The notes under the pieces are model-generated. The model was not told where the DNA came from. It ran no database searches and saw only the letters and a list, made by a program, of their open reading frames with translations. Shown one piece after another: positions 9,202 to 19,196 of a DNA stretch of 46,460 nt. The position numbers were made by a program, and so were the translations under genes. The stretch covers positions 1 through 46,460 of the forward strand of contig JAIYAU010000051.1 in assembly GCA_027488865.1 (NCBI GenBank). The letters are read 5' to 3'. This DNA is from Cytophagaceae bacterium (lineage in GTDB: Bacteria; Bacteroidota; Bacteroidia; Cytophagales; UBA9547). The number at the start of each line of letters is the position of its first letter. Position 1 is the stretch's first letter.

Positions 9202-9888
9202 CTATTCAGATTTTTCTTTGGTTATTTTTTCGATTTCATCAAATTTATATACAAATAAGCTACCATCTTTGGTAGTTATTTTTACATGCACGTTAGGTAA
9301 AATTTCATTTATGTTTCCTTTAATAATACTTCCGTTTTTCAAATAGACTAAATCATACCAAACAAGTTTTTTTTCTTCAGGAACTTCCTTATCAGAGCAA
9401 TTTGGATATTTTACATTATACTTATAAGTTTTGTAGTTAATTTTTGTTATTCCTCTCTCCATAAGATTTGGCTTCCAATAAGCTCCATTTAACAAGTCTA
9501 CAGCAATACCAATAGGCAAGTATATTTGATTAATAACGAAAGTCCAACCAAATAAAGAACCCACAAACGCCCACCCTCTAAAAGTTCTGGTGTAATAAGA
9601 ATATCTTTTTGTTTCACAACCCTCTTTATTAATAGTAAAGGTGAATTTATTCGCATTTTTTCGCTTTACCATCACCGTTCCACTTCCAGTACCTACAAAA
9701 GTTCCATTATAGTAAATTTTTGCTTTTTCATCATCCACTTCAATATTTGCCCTATAGTCTGCGCCACCTATAATGGATGCACAACTTGAAAAGAACAGGA
9801 CACCAACTGTTAAAAAGATAAAAGCTAAATGACGATTAAGATTATTTAATTGAATACTGGAAAGTTGCATACTGAAAAAGGAAATCAT
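9202..9888 (-). CDS. Predicted lipoprotein of unknown function
   Basis: The 228-residue product starts with a long n-region, then a hydrophobic stretch ending in a lipobox (FFSSC), so it should be a lipid-anchored envelope protein. The segment after the cysteine, with YYNGTFVGTGSG, resembles PEGA-like beta-domains. A mid-region at about residues 100-135 is hydrophobic and aromatic (GWAFVGSLFGWTFV). The C-terminus (GSIIKGNINEI and GSLFVYKFDEIEKI) looks like the short beta-repeat found in many Bacteroidota surface proteins. An in-frame ATG at residue 7 (9870) would shorten the n-region and may be the true start. No enzymatic motif is visible. It is monocistronic with a good promoter. Confidence 0.7.
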   Translation of the reverse strand: MISFFSMQLSSIQLNNLNRHLAFIFLTVGVLFFSSCASIIGGADYRANIEVDDEKAKIYYNGTFVGTGSGTVMVKRKNANKFTFTINKEGCETKRYSYYTRTFRGWAFVGSLFGWTFVINQIYLPIGIAVDLLNGAYWKPNLMERGITKINYKTYKYNVKYPNCSDKEVPEEKKLVWYDLVYLKNGSIIKGNINEILPNVHVKITTKDGSLFVYKFDEIEKITKEKSE

Positions 9889-9911
9889 GTTAAAAAGTTA
9901 AGTTTAAGAAA

Positions 9912-9942
9912 CAAAAGTAATAGTTGTAGCTATTTTAACAAA
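9912..9942 (-). promoter_or_regulatory. Promoter of the lipoprotein gene
   Basis: On the minus strand, TTTG (9942-9939) is followed after 19 bp by TACTTTTG (9919-9912), an exact match to the Bacteroidota -33/-7 pattern. The predicted transcript start falls about 20-35 bp before the two candidate ATGs. This is the best promoter match I see in the window. Confidence 0.6.
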
Positions 9943-10054
9943 AACAAATTTTAAGAATATTAAGGTATTTCGAGATAATGGCTTCAAAACATCGACTCCT
10001 GGGTAACCTTTGCCTATAAAGACTAACCTGTCTAACCTTGGTAGTACTAAAAAT

Positions 10055-10087
10055 AATAGCCAGAAAACTTTACATTTCCTGGCTATT
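10055..10087 (-). terminator. Intrinsic terminator after gyrA
   Basis: On the minus strand AATAGCCAG (10087-10079) pairs perfectly with CTGGCTATT (10063-10055), followed by ATTTTTAG. A GC-containing stem with a U-rich tail 22 bp past the gyrA stop is a standard Rho-independent terminator, with a rather long 15-nt loop. Confidence 0.75.
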
Positions 10088-10109
10088 GTTATTTAAAACT
10101 ATTGTTTAA

Positions 10110-12647
10110 TTAAGTAGGATCGACTGGCTCAATTTCTTCGTCCGAAGTTAAAGATGTTGATTCATCCGTTCCAGAAATTTCTGTTTCGCCTTCAATTTCC
10201 TCTCCTTCTATTCTTTCAATTTTAGCTATTGAAGAAATTTCATCCGTATCATTGAGTTTAATGAGCCTTACACCTTGTGTAGCCCTACCCATCACACGAA
10301 GTTCACTTACAGGAGTGCGTATGGTTATTCCAGATTTGTTAATAATCATTAACTCATCGGTATCAACCACTTGTAATACAGATACTAATTGGCCTGTTTT
10401 TTCTGTGATATTCAAGGTTTTTACCCCTTTACCACCACGATTTGTGATTCTATAATCTTCAATGTCAGTACGTTTACCGTAACCTTTTTCTGAAACAACC
10501 AACAATGTTTGATTGGCTGAATCACTTATACTTGCCATACCCACTACACGATCATCGTCTTCTATGTTTATCGCTCGTACTCCAGCGGCAGTTCTACCCA
10601 TTGGTCTCACTGTAGATTCGTTAAATCTAATTGCCCTACCTGAACGTGAAGCAATTACAATTTCATCGTTACCATTGGTTAATTTCACATCCAACAAATG
10701 ATCTCCTTCATTTATAGTAATGGCATTGATACCGTTAGATCTTGGTCTAGAATAAGCCTCTAAAGTGGTTTTTTTGATAGTTCCTTGTTCAGTACACATG
10801 ATAATGTAATGGTTGTTTACATAATCAGGGTTTTGAATATCATTTATATTAATAACTGCCTTTACTTTTTCATCTTTCTCTATCTGAATAAGATTTTGCA
10901 AAGCACGACCCTTAGCAGTTTTACCAGCTTCTGGTATTTCATATACTTTTAACCAATAGACACGGCCAGCATCAGTAAAAATTAATAAAACACTATGGGT
11001 ATTTGCCACAAAAAGATGTTCAGTAAAGTCTGTTTCTTTACTTCCTGCTCCTTTAGAACCAACGCCACCTCTTCCTTGTGTGCGATATTCTGTAAGTGGT
11101 GTACGTTTAATATATCCTTCATGAGAAATGGTGAGCACCATTTGTTCATCAGCGATCATATCCTCAAGGGTAAGATCGTCAGCGGCATAAACAATTTCCG
11201 TACGGCGTTTGTCTCCGTATCTTTCTTTTATCTCTGCTAATTCCTCTTTTATTATCTGATATCTACGTGGTTCGTTAGCCAAAATATCTTTAAGGTCGGT
11301 AATGAGCGCCATTATTTGATTATATTCTTCTATAATCTTTTCACGCTCCATGCCTGTAAGCCTTTGAAGTCTTAAATCAAGAACTGCTCTAGCCTGAATT
11401 TCAGACATATTAAAGTTTTCCATTAAGCCTGTTCTGGCCGTTTCTGGATCTCTTGACTCACGTATTAGTTTAATAACTTCATCTAAATTATCTAGAGCTA
11501 TTAAATAACCTTCAAGTATATGTGCGCGTTTTTCTGCTTCAGCAAGTTCGTATTTAGTTCTTCTTACAACTACCTCGTGCCTATGCTCTACGAAGTTCAC
11601 AATCATATCCTTTAGCGTAAGCATTTGAGGACGACCATGAACCAAGGCAATGTTATTGACACTAAAAGAGGTTTGTAATGAAGTATATTTGTAAAGGTTA
11701 TTAAGAACTACGTTTGGAATTGCGTCTCTTTTAAGATCATAAACTACACGATAGCCATCTCTATCCGATTCATCACGAATATCTGATATTCCCTCAATTT
11801 TTTTCTCATTAACTAAGGCTGCCGTTTTTTCAATCATCATGGCCTTATTCACTTGATAAGGAATTTCGGTCACAATTATTTGCTCTTTACCTGTTTTAGA
11901 GGTTTCAAAACCAACCTTAGCCCGCATTACTATACGTCCTCTACCCGTTTCAAATGCTTGTTTTACACCCAAATAGCCGTAAATAATTCCACCAGTTGGA
12001 AAATCTGGTGCAATGATGTGTTTCATTAATTCAGCTATTGTGATTTCGTTATTGTCTATATATGCCACAATACCATCAATTACCTCAGTTAGGTTATGTG
12101 GTGCCATGTTAGTGGCCATACCAACTGCTATACCCGCTGAACCATTGATCAATAGGTTTGGTATTTTTGCCGGTAAAACTGTTGGTTCTTTTAAGGAATC
12201 ATCAAAATTAGATTGAAAGTCGACAGTATCTTTATGGATATCTGCCAATAGCTCTTCTGCAATTCTTCTCAATCGGGCTTCTGTATAACGCATGGCTGCA
12301 GGTGGATCTCCATCTATTGAACCAAAGTTTCCTTGACCATCCACTAAAGTATATCGCAGTGACCAATCTTGTGCCATACGAACCATGGTGTCATAAACTG
12401 AAGTATCACCATGTGGGTGGAATTTTCCTAATACCTCGCCTACGATCCTTGCTGATTTTTTATAGGCTTTATTATAATTAACCCCCAATTCATCCATTCC
12501 ATACAGCACACGCCTATGTACAGGTTTTAGCCCATCTCTTACATCGGGTAATGCTCTTGAAACAATAACTGACATCGAATAATCGATGTACGCACCGCGC
12601 ATCTCATCTTCGATGGTAATGGGTATAATATTACTTCCGTCTGACAT
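10110..12647 (-). CDS. gyrA: DNA gyrase subunit A
   Basis: The 845-residue protein is the DNA-breaking and rejoining subunit of gyrase, which introduces negative supercoils with GyrB. The N-terminal DNA-binding core has [17 protein letters not shown] near residue 30-46 and the catalytic tyrosine Y121 in MRYTEARL. The C-terminal half carries the GyrA box [12 protein letters not shown], which separates gyrase A from topoisomerase IV ParC, followed by six-bladed beta-pinwheel repeats and an acidic tail rich in E, D and S. In the quinolone region ([10 protein letters not shown]) the position equivalent to E. coli Ser83 is Thr82, and that of Asp87 is Asp86. Full length for the family. It is transcribed alone and followed by a terminator; gyrB is not in the window. 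Confidence 0.97.
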   Translation of the reverse strand: MSDGSNIIPITIEDEMRGAYIDYSMSVIVSRALPDVRDGLKPVHRRVLYGMDELGVNYNKAYKKSARIVGEVLGKFHPHGDTSVYDTMVRMAQDWSLRYTLVDGQGNFGSIDGDPPAAMRYTEARLRRIAEELLADIHKDTVDFQSNFDDSLKEPTVLPAKIPNLLINGSAGIAVGMATNMAPHNLTEVIDGIVAYIDNNEITIAELMKHIIAPDFPTGGIIYGYLGVKQAFETGRGRIVMRAKVGFETSKTGKEQIIVTEIPYQVNKAMMIEKTAALVNEKKIEGISDIRDESDRDGYRVVYDLKRDAIPNVVLNNLYKYTSLQTSFSVNNIALVHGRPQMLTLKDMIVNFVEHRHEVVVRRTKYELAEAEKRAHILEGYLIALDNLDEVIKLIRESRDPETARTGLMENFNMSEIQARAVLDLRLQRLTGMEREKIIEEYNQIMALITDLKDILANEPRRYQIIKEELAEIKERYGDKRRTEIVYAADDLTLEDMIADEQMVLTISHEGYIKRTPLTEYRTQGRGGVGSKGAGSKETDFTEHLFVANTHSVLLIFTDAGRVYWLKVYEIPEAGKTAKGRALQNLIQIEKDEKVKAVININDIQNPDYVNNHYIIMCTEQGTIKKTTLEAYSRPRSNGINAITINEGDHLLDVKLTNGNDEIVIASRSGRAIRFNESTVRPMGRTAAGVRAINIEDDDRVVGMASISDSANQTLLVVSEKGYGKRTDIEDYRITNRGGKGVKTLNITEKTGQLVSVLQVVDTDELMIINKSGITIRTPVSELRVMGRATQGVRLIKLNDTDEISSIAKIERIEGEEIEGETEISGTDESTSLTSDEEIEPVDPT

Positions 12648-12916
12648 TTTAAATGAATAAATTATTGATTATAACCGCTTTTAAATAGCATGGCAAGATA
12701 GCTAATAAAATCGATATTTAAGCAGCAGAATATGAATTTAATATGGTATTTACGGTACTAATATTAAAATATTCACCAAAATATCTTAATATTCCAATTA
12801 CAAAAAGGGGTTTGCTCTTAATAAGGCAGTAAAAATCAAATGGCCTTCTTTCCAATCTCAGACGGTTGGGTTGTTTACCACTATGATATCAGAAATTTTT
12901 GACAATACCATTTATA

Positions 12917-13630
12917 TTAAGTTATAGTATTCCCTTTTCTAACTACTATTTCAGAACCATCTACTAAAAAAACTGAAGTAGGCTCAGTATTAAGAAAAGG
13001 TACAAATTGACTTCCGTACAATTTTTCAAAATCACATTTACCCACAAATTTCAAAATTTTATGGGTGTTCCATTTGGGATGTTCTACTCCATATTCTAGG
13101 GTTTTCTGTGTATTAAACTTATTATAACCAAAATAATGTTCTGTAATAAAATCTTCTTCGGTGTTGGGTAAAATGGTTTTTTTGTCTATCTCGGCCATTA
13201 CTGCGATATGATTTTCTCCAAAATCATATCGACAATATATTTGATTGTTTTGTGTTTGTATATCTGTGTGCATTTTCATAGTTACGTAGGGTTCGTGATA
13301 AATAGTGCGCGCTACCCAGGCAATAGCTGGCTTGGGTACTATTTCTTTTACAAATACCACGCCCCGTCTAATTTCATTACCTATTTTCCGCTTGACGTAA
13401 AATCTTAGGTTAAATTCTTCAAAATTGGTATGAAAAGGTATTTTTATACCTAAAACACGGGTATTGACAAATTGAAAACCAACCAAACTTACCAAACATC
13501 GATTTTGATAAAAATCGAGTTCTGTACCAAGTGGCAAATAGGATTTAAGTATTTCAGGATCAATAACATAATTGGCCATGATTAAATTTCTCCATTCTGC
13601 ACGCAAAAAAATACTGTTGTTATTACTCAT
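12917..13630 (-). CDS. DUF2071 (YqjF/COG3361-like) protein
   Basis: The 237-residue soluble protein matches the DUF2071 family: an early LRAEWRNLIMANY segment, PEILKSYLPLGTELD, and later CLVSLVGFQF with the typical conserved core VPKPAIAWVAR. No biochemical role is established for the family. There are no membrane segments or signal peptide. It stands alone, 269 bp upstream of gyrA on the same strand and divergent from the EamA transporter. An in-frame Met at residue 18 is possible, but conserved residues before it favour the listed start. Confidence 0.75.
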   Translation of the reverse strand: MSNNNSIFLRAEWRNLIMANYVIDPEILKSYLPLGTELDFYQNRCLVSLVGFQFVNTRVLGIKIPFHTNFEEFNLRFYVKRKIGNEIRRGVVFVKEIVPKPAIAWVARTIYHEPYVTMKMHTDIQTQNNQIYCRYDFGENHIAVMAEIDKKTILPNTEEDFITEHYFGYNKFNTQKTLEYGVEHPKWNTHKILKFVGKCDFEKLYGSQFVPFLNTEPTSVFLVDGSEIVVRKGNTIT

Positions 13631-13808
13631 ATATTCAAGAATTTTAAAACGAATTAAGATGGCTCAATTTTACAGCAAATTAAGAGATTTATTTGATTAT
13701 ATAAAGCTTATGTGATTGTGCTACTGTCAATATCACAAAGGCTATGTTTTCATAAAAGTTTTAAAATATACCTAGTTAATACATAAACTATAACTTTTTC
13801 ATCCATAC

Positions 13809-13843
13809 TTTGTTGAGAATATGATTTTTTATAACCAACTTTG
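13809..13843 (+). promoter_or_regulatory. Promoter of the attenuator-transporter transcript
   Basis: TTTG at 13809-13812 and CAACTTTG at 13836-13843 are 23 bp apart. The second box matches TAnnTTTG at all but its first base. Transcription would start near 13850, just before the leader ATG at 13854, which makes the leader peptide the first thing translated. Confidence 0.45.
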
Positions 13844-13853
13844 CGTTAAATAT

Positions 13854-13937
13854 ATGAGAAACTTACTAAAACATATTTGCGCGGCGGTCGTGGTCATCTT
13901 TAAGATTGATTGGGCTCGTGTGCTTTTTATGTTTTAA
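13854..13937 (+). CDS. Leader peptide (27 codons) of the transporter attenuator
   Basis: A short frame with ATG at 13854 and TAA at 13935-13937 precedes the terminator hairpin. Codons 10-15 read Ala-Ala-Val-Val-Val-Ile (GCG GCG GTC GTG GTC ATC), an aliphatic run resembling branched-chain amino acid leader peptides. These GC-rich codons stand out in an AT-rich region. Leu codons 4-5, Ile 8 and Ile 18 add to the bias. The antiterminator strand (13911-13923) lies in codons 20-24, so a ribosome pausing at codons 10-15 would leave it free while one that proceeds would cover it. The peptide itself is probably without function. Confidence 0.65.
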   Translation: MRNLLKHICAAVVVIFKIDWARVLFMF

Positions 13938-13992
13938 TTAATAATAACAACAATAAATTTCGCACCCGAGCCCAAACAGCTCGGGTTTTTTT
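13911..13992 (+). promoter_or_regulatory. Transcription attenuator: antiterminator and intrinsic terminator
   Basis: Two mutually exclusive structures are visible. Terminator: CCCGAGC (13965-13971) pairs with GCTCGGG (13979-13985) across a 7-nt loop, followed by seven Ts (13986-13992). Antiterminator: 13911-13923 pairs with 13962-13974 at 12 of 13 positions, taking up the whole left arm of the terminator stem. The upstream strand is inside the leader peptide frame. The terminator ends 18 bp before the EamA start codon. This is the textbook arrangement for translation-coupled attenuation; the sensed amino acid is inferred from the leader codons (Ala/Val/Ile group). Confidence 0.72.
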
Positions 13993-14010
13993 GTTTATAA
14001 ATTAGAATTC

Positions 14011-14937
14011 ATGAAAAATCAACTATTTGATAAAACCATCGACCCTGGTGCAAAAATCCGTTTATATATAGCTTTTGCTATCGTATACGTGATTTGGGGC
14101 TCTACCTATTTAGGTATAAAAATGGCCTTAGTTTCATTTCCCCCATTTTTACTTTCTAGCTTTAGGTTGCTAGTAGCTGGTATGGTTTTGTTAGCATTGG
14201 GATTAATTTTAAAAGCTTCGAAACCAACAGTAGTAGAACTTAGGAATGCGGCATTAAGTGGCATAATTCTACTTGGTTTGGCGAATCCTTGGGTAGCATG
14301 GACATCTCAATTTGTACCGTCCTCTATAGTGGCTTTGGTGATTACCTTCGAACCCATATGGGTGGCTATTATACCTTGGTTTATTAACAAAAACGAAAAA
14401 CCTACTACAAATACTTGGATTGGTTTAATTTTGGGAATGTTAGGAATGTTTTTATTGGTAAAACCCGAGGGTGTTGCTGGCATTGGGCAAATAAGTCTGT
14501 GGCATTTAACGGTTCTTATCTTGTGTACGTTTAGTTGGGCGGGTGGATCTATATTCTCGTCAAAGGTACCAATGCCATCATCTCCATTTATTAGTACTGG
14601 AGTTCAAATGTTTACAGCAGGAATAGTAAACCAACTGTACGCTTTAAGTTTTGGTGAGTGGGATTTAATTGACATCAACGAGATTGAACCCACTGCGTGG
14701 TGGGCAATTTCCTACTTAACAATATTTGGGTCAATAGCTGGATTTTCTGCTTACAGCTATTTGGTTGCTAATGCGAGTACTACAAGTGTGGCTACACATG
14801 CCTATGTAAACCCGTTGGTTGCTGTACTACTAGGCTATTTTATCGCTAATGAAATTATTAAATTGAATACAATAATCGCAGCTGTTTTTTTAATAACTGC
14901 TGTGGTGATAATTCTGTTAAAAGAAAAAAAACGTTAA
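14011..14937 (+). CDS. EamA/DMT-family transporter (YedA-like)
   Basis: The 308-residue inner-membrane protein has about ten helices in two EamA repeats. The first begins near residue 18 with YVIWGSTYLGIKMALVSFPP, the typical start of the YedA/RhaT-like drug/metabolite transporter group; the second begins near residue 165. Members move small metabolites, often exporting amino acids or related compounds. The attenuator upstream, with its Ala/Val/Ile leader, suggests that this one handles branched-chain or aliphatic amino acids or their keto-acids; direction and substrate are not shown by sequence. The stop codon overlaps the convergent patatin gene by 4 bp. No partner gene follows in the transcript. 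Confidence 0.88.
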   Translation: MKNQLFDKTIDPGAKIRLYIAFAIVYVIWGSTYLGIKMALVSFPPFLLSSFRLLVAGMVLLALGLILKASKPTVVELRNAALSGIILLGLANPWVAWTSQFVPSSIVALVITFEPIWVAIIPWFINKNEKPTTNTWIGLILGMLGMFLLVKPEGVAGIGQISLWHLTVLILCTFSWAGGSIFSSKVPMPSSPFISTGVQMFTAGIVNQLYALSFGEWDLIDINEIEPTAWWAISYLTIFGSIAGFSAYSYLVANASTTSVATHAYVNPLVAVLLGYFIANEIIKLNTIIAAVFLITAVVIILLKEKKR

Positions 14938-17222
14938 TCAAATACCCTTTTGTTAAAAAGTAAATATCCTAAATGAAAGAATAGACCAAGTTGTTTTTTA
15001 GTATCGGTATAATAGTTAACACTCACAGCACAGGGCCCAACAATGGTCCAATAAAGTAATGTTGAACTCGCAGCAAATTGTGTGTTTTGTGGTTTATAGA
15101 ACACTTTGTTGAGAGAATTTTTGTTTAACATTTCAATGGGAAACATCACATGTCCTTCAAATCTAAGTTCTAACTTTCTTTTAAGAAAAAATGACTGTGT
15201 TAAGCCACCTGCAATAAAGGTAAATGCCCTAAAATTTTGCAGTAACAACGTTCTACTGTCGTTAAGTGGATAATAACCTGGCAAATTAATAATAGTGGAG
15301 GTATAGTTTCTAAAAACTGGTTGCATACTTGCAGCAAAATCTGTGGAGATTCCAGTTTTTACTTTCGAGCTTATAGATATATATTTTTGTGCTGTTGCTC
15401 TTAAGCTTACCCAATTATGCGCTTGTAAATAATTTTGATTAAATGCAGAGGTGGAACCGGGATAATGGTGTTCAGTTATGTTATAATACTTTGCAGAAAG
15501 AAAGAATTGTTTGCCAGAGCTGCTGTACATTCTTTTGTCTAATGTAGTTCTTTCAAATTTAGCTTCAGCCACGTATCCATCAAAAGTAGTTTTATCAGTA
15601 GTGTCTTTTGAAGAAATTACCTGAAGATTATAATAATTATCCAAATTATAAAAATAGTGAGAGGAGATTGACAATTTACTCTTTACATCAATGGGGGTAT
15701 TAAAGGTAATTCCAAATTTATTATTATTTTGTCGAACGTAAGATGGATTAGGATCTAATAATATTAGCTGAGTTGTACGAAAATAGTTGTAACTAATGTA
15801 TTGTGCTTCAAGATTTATATTATAAGGAAATTTAGAAGGTGGCGTAAATCGTATTTTAATCAATCCGCTGTTATAAAAAGTACCGATATTGGCACTTCCT
15901 AAAATCTTAATTCCCAAATAATTAATAAACTTATATTGAAGCCCCACATATAGTTGATTAATTTCACGATTGCTCAGTGAACCTCCTAGGTCAATATTTA
16001 GCCTTCTGTCTCTTTTGGCAAAAAAATTTAATAAGTAATTGCCAGTGGTTTTGTCATAATCAATTGCTGGATATTCAATTTGCAAATACTCTTCGTTAGC
16101 CATTCTAAAATATTCCTTTTTTACATAACTCATCGTTCGAGGTTTGCGTCTTGGAGTTAAAATTTTATACACATAACTTTTTTGTTCGGGTGTTAAATGT
16201 TGCATTTGGAGATCTTTTATAAAAAAATCTCGCTGAGGATTATAAAAGTTGGCACGCCGTTTTGCTAATTCAGAGGAATCGCCAGACCGCCTAATCTTAA
16301 GTTTTAATTCATTTATTTTTAACAATGTTGTTTCATAGCCATTATTTATGATTTTTTCTGCTTGATTAAAGTCGTATGCCGTATAATTATTCACATTGGG
16401 ACTTATTAAAATATCTTGTGAATCTAGCTTGGTTGTATCACTTTTAGATAAAAACATGTATAACATACCTTCATTTATAAGCACTTCATCCTTGTTTTCA
16501 GGATAAGTGCTGTAATTTTTTGAGGATACATTTACACCAATGGTAATGTCTGGATGAAACGTTTCTTTAGCCACATCTACAGGAAAATTGTTATATAATC
16601 CCCCGTCATAGAGGTATTTTCCATCAACTTTTATAGGTTTATAGATTAAGGGGATACTGGTTGTCGCACGAATAGCATCTGCGATTCTACCTTTGGACAA
16701 TATAACTTGTTGTTGACTAAATATTTCTGCGGCTACAAATCTTACTGGTACCAATAAACTATCAAAATTGCCTCCTGCTTGGCCGTTTGCATAAGCTAAG
16801 TATTCATTTAAAGCAAAATTAAGCGGGATATCATTAATAATGGTAGAATTAAGCTGGGTTTTTAAAGTAGAATCTATTTTAAGTTTAAGCGAAATTAAAG
16901 ATGTGCTGGGATCGTTTTGATTGTAATTGTAATTATACCGAGGGTGAATGGTACCGTTTAGCCATTCTAAAAAATCTCTTGTTTTGGCAATTCTTTCTAT
17001 TTCTTTAATACTATACCCAGCGGCATAAAAACCCGCCACAGTACCTCCCATCGAGGTACCCACAATATAGTCAATTGGAATGTTGTTTTCTTCTAATGCT
17101 TTAATTACGCCAATATGCGCTAGCCCTTTGGCCCCACCACCACTTAAAACTAATGCAACTTTTTGGGCAAAATTATTATAAATATTTATAAATAATAAAA
17201 AGATGATTAGGAATACCCTCAT
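14934..17222 (-). CDS. Patatin-like phospholipase with outer-membrane beta-barrel
   Basis: The 762-residue protein begins with a signal peptide (to ~19) and a patatin domain: VLSGGGAKGLAHIGV oxyanion loop, nucleophile S57 in GTSMG and D206 in DGGLYNN, the Ser-Asp dyad of patatin lipases. A linker at about 310-395 has a POTRA-like position. Residues ~395-762 are rich in alternating beta-strands ending in phenylalanine-containing aromatic strands, as in the BamA/surface-antigen barrels of PlpD-type (type Vd) proteins. It should therefore be an outer-membrane-anchored phospholipase. The widespread Bacteroidota homologues have this architecture. It is the last gene of a same-strand group with an ABC exporter, asnB and a GT39 gene, each separated by under 100 bp. 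Confidence 0.85.
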   Translation of the reverse strand: MRVFLIIFLLFINIYNNFAQKVALVLSGGGAKGLAHIGVIKALEENNIPIDYIVGTSMGGTVAGFYAAGYSIKEIERIAKTRDFLEWLNGTIHPRYNYNYNQNDPSTSLISLKLKIDSTLKTQLNSTIINDIPLNFALNEYLAYANGQAGGNFDSLLVPVRFVAAEIFSQQQVILSKGRIADAIRATTSIPLIYKPIKVDGKYLYDGGLYNNFPVDVAKETFHPDITIGVNVSSKNYSTYPENKDEVLINEGMLYMFLSKSDTTKLDSQDILISPNVNNYTAYDFNQAEKIINNGYETTLLKINELKLKIRRSGDSSELAKRRANFYNPQRDFFIKDLQMQHLTPEQKSYVYKILTPRRKPRTMSYVKKEYFRMANEEYLQIEYPAIDYDKTTGNYLLNFFAKRDRRLNIDLGGSLSNREINQLYVGLQYKFINYLGIKILGSANIGTFYNSGLIKIRFTPPSKFPYNINLEAQYISYNYFRTTQLILLDPNPSYVRQNNNKFGITFNTPIDVKSKLSISSHYFYNLDNYYNLQVISSKDTTDKTTFDGYVAEAKFERTTLDKRMYSSSGKQFFLSAKYYNITEHHYPGSTSAFNQNYLQAHNWVSLRATAQKYISISSKVKTGISTDFAASMQPVFRNYTSTIINLPGYYPLNDSRTLLLQNFRAFTFIAGGLTQSFFLKRKLELRFEGHVMFPIEMLNKNSLNKVFYKPQNTQFAASSTLLYWTIVGPCAVSVNYYTDTKKQLGLFFHLGYLLFNKRVFD

Positions 17223-17311
17223 GTTTAAATCAAGCTACATGACTTCAAAAAATTATATATTTAATTAAACCGAATATCAATCTTAATAATTCACTTGGTT
17301 AATTATTTTGT

Positions 17312-19105
17312 TCAGGTATTAATGGCTTCAGTTGTTAATTGTTTATCATAAATGGACTTATACATCCCGTTGTGGCTAAGTAGCTCTTCGTGACTTCCCT
17401 GCTCAATAATCTGGCCATTTTCTAGCACAATAATGGTGTCTGCGAGTTTAACCGATGATACTCTATGAGAAATTACTACCGTTGTTTTTCCTTTCATCAC
17501 CTCTTTTAAGTTTTCAAGAATGGCATTCTCAGTATTGGTATCCACAGCAGAAAGGCTGTCGTCTAATATTAAAATTTTAGGTTTTTTTACTAGTGCTCTA
17601 GCAATAGACACACGCTGTTTTTGTCCTCCCGATAATGTAATCCCTCTTTCTCCAAGTACAGTATCAAATCCATCAGGAAATTGACTTATGTTTTCAAATA
17701 GATCAGCATTTTTTGTGGCAGTAATTACTTCATCCATTGCAGCTTCTGATGCACCAAACTTGATATTGTTTATAATCGTATCTGAAAACAAAAACACATC
17801 TTGTGGTATATAGCCAATTTGATTTCTTAGTGAATCAATGCTATAATCTTTAATATCACTATCGTCGATGGTAATTCTTCCGCCTGTCACATCATATAAC
17901 CTACAAATAAGATTGGCAATGGTACTTTTACCCGATCCAGTAGTGCCCAATATCCCGATTGATTGGCCTTCGGTTACCTCAAAAGAGATTGACTGAAGAG
18001 CCACTGTCCCCGACTGGTCATAAATAAAATTAACGTTTTCAAACTTAATTCTACCTTTTAGTTCAGTGCTTAGGTTTTTGGTAGAAACGATGTCTGTTTT
18101 TGTTGACAATATTTCATTCAATCTTTTTTGGGAAGCTTCTGCACGCTGCACAATGCTGGTAACCCATCCAATAGCAGTAACTGGCCAAGTTAAATTAGTC
18201 ACAAACATTACAAAAGCAGCTATAGTAGCAATGTCTGCATTTGGAGCTTTATTAATTATTTGCAAGCCTCCTATCAACACGGTAAATACAATACTTAGGC
18301 CAATTAAACCAATCATAATCGGCTGAAAAAACGACTGAATTCTAGTAAGTTCTAAAGACTTGTCTCTATATAATTGGCTGGCTTGTGAAACTTTATCGGT
18401 CATTTCTTCTTCCCTTGCAAAAGATTTAATTACCCTTATTCCAGCAAATGATTCTTGTACTTGAGTGGAAAGTGCCGACAAACTTTCTTGAATTTCGGTG
18501 GATTTTTTTTCTATGAGTTGGCTAATGTAATAAATGGTGATGGATAAAATTGGTAAAGGAATTAGTACATATAAAGTTAAAATTGGATTTACATATAACA
18601 TTGTGCCAACTGTAAGTACAGTAGAAGTAATCATGTTCATACCATACATAACTGCTGGTCCAAAATACATCCTTACCTTACCAATATCTTCACTAATTCG
18701 TGCCATCAAATCACCGGTGTTATTTTTTCTATAAAAACTCAAGGGAAGTGACTGATAATGCTGGTAGAGTTCATTTTTTTGATCAAATTCTACCATTCTA
18801 GACATCACAATTATAGTTTGTCTATTTAGGAACAAGAAAATTCCCGAAATAATAGAAAAAAGTAAAATAGTGAGACCATAGGTCATCAAAAATGTAATGG
18901 TATCGTTATATATAAGTTCTTTTTCTGCAGGGCTAGTACTGGAGTTATAATTTTTGATGCTTAAGGTCACTTTTCCAAGTGCCAAGCCAATATAAATGGG
19001 TTGTAATGTTTTAAAAACATTATGTAACGTGATAAATAAAAGTCCTAGCAAGAATCTAAGCCTGTATTTAAGAAAGTATTTATTAACTGAATTAAGTGAT
19101 CTCAA
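17312..19105 (-). CDS. ABC exporter, fused permease and ATPase (MsbA/MdlB-like)
   Basis: The 597-residue half-transporter has six membrane helices in residues ~15-320 and an ATPase domain in ~350-590. The nucleotide site is complete: Walker A GTTGSGKST with K393, Q-loop, signature LSGGQ at 491-495, Walker B ILILDDSLSAVD and a switch histidine in ISHR. It works as a homodimer or heterodimer exporting lipids or drugs; lipid flipping fits the neighbouring envelope genes but substrate cannot be read from sequence. It lies 91 bp downstream of asnB and 89 bp upstream of the patatin gene on the same strand, so co-transcription is possible. Confidence 0.88.
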   Translation of the reverse strand: MRSLNSVNKYFLKYRLRFLLGLLFITLHNVFKTLQPIYIGLALGKVTLSIKNYNSSTSPAEKELIYNDTITFLMTYGLTILLFSIISGIFLFLNRQTIIVMSRMVEFDQKNELYQHYQSLPLSFYRKNNTGDLMARISEDIGKVRMYFGPAVMYGMNMITSTVLTVGTMLYVNPILTLYVLIPLPILSITIYYISQLIEKKSTEIQESLSALSTQVQESFAGIRVIKSFAREEEMTDKVSQASQLYRDKSLELTRIQSFFQPIMIGLIGLSIVFTVLIGGLQIINKAPNADIATIAAFVMFVTNLTWPVTAIGWVTSIVQRAEASQKRLNEILSTKTDIVSTKNLSTELKGRIKFENVNFIYDQSGTVALQSISFEVTEGQSIGILGTTGSGKSTIANLICRLYDVTGGRITIDDSDIKDYSIDSLRNQIGYIPQDVFLFSDTIINNIKFGASEAAMDEVITATKNADLFENISQFPDGFDTVLGERGITLSGGQKQRVSIARALVKKPKILILDDSLSAVDTNTENAILENLKEVMKGKTTVVISHRVSSVKLADTIIVLENGQIIEQGSHEELLSHNGMYKSIYDKQLTTEAINT

Positions 19106-19196
19106 AATAATAATAGATTATATCTGTATGTTAACCAATTTGAACAAAGTAAAGTTTGTTGTCTTTCAATTAACAAAGTAATTGAAAAAATTAATG

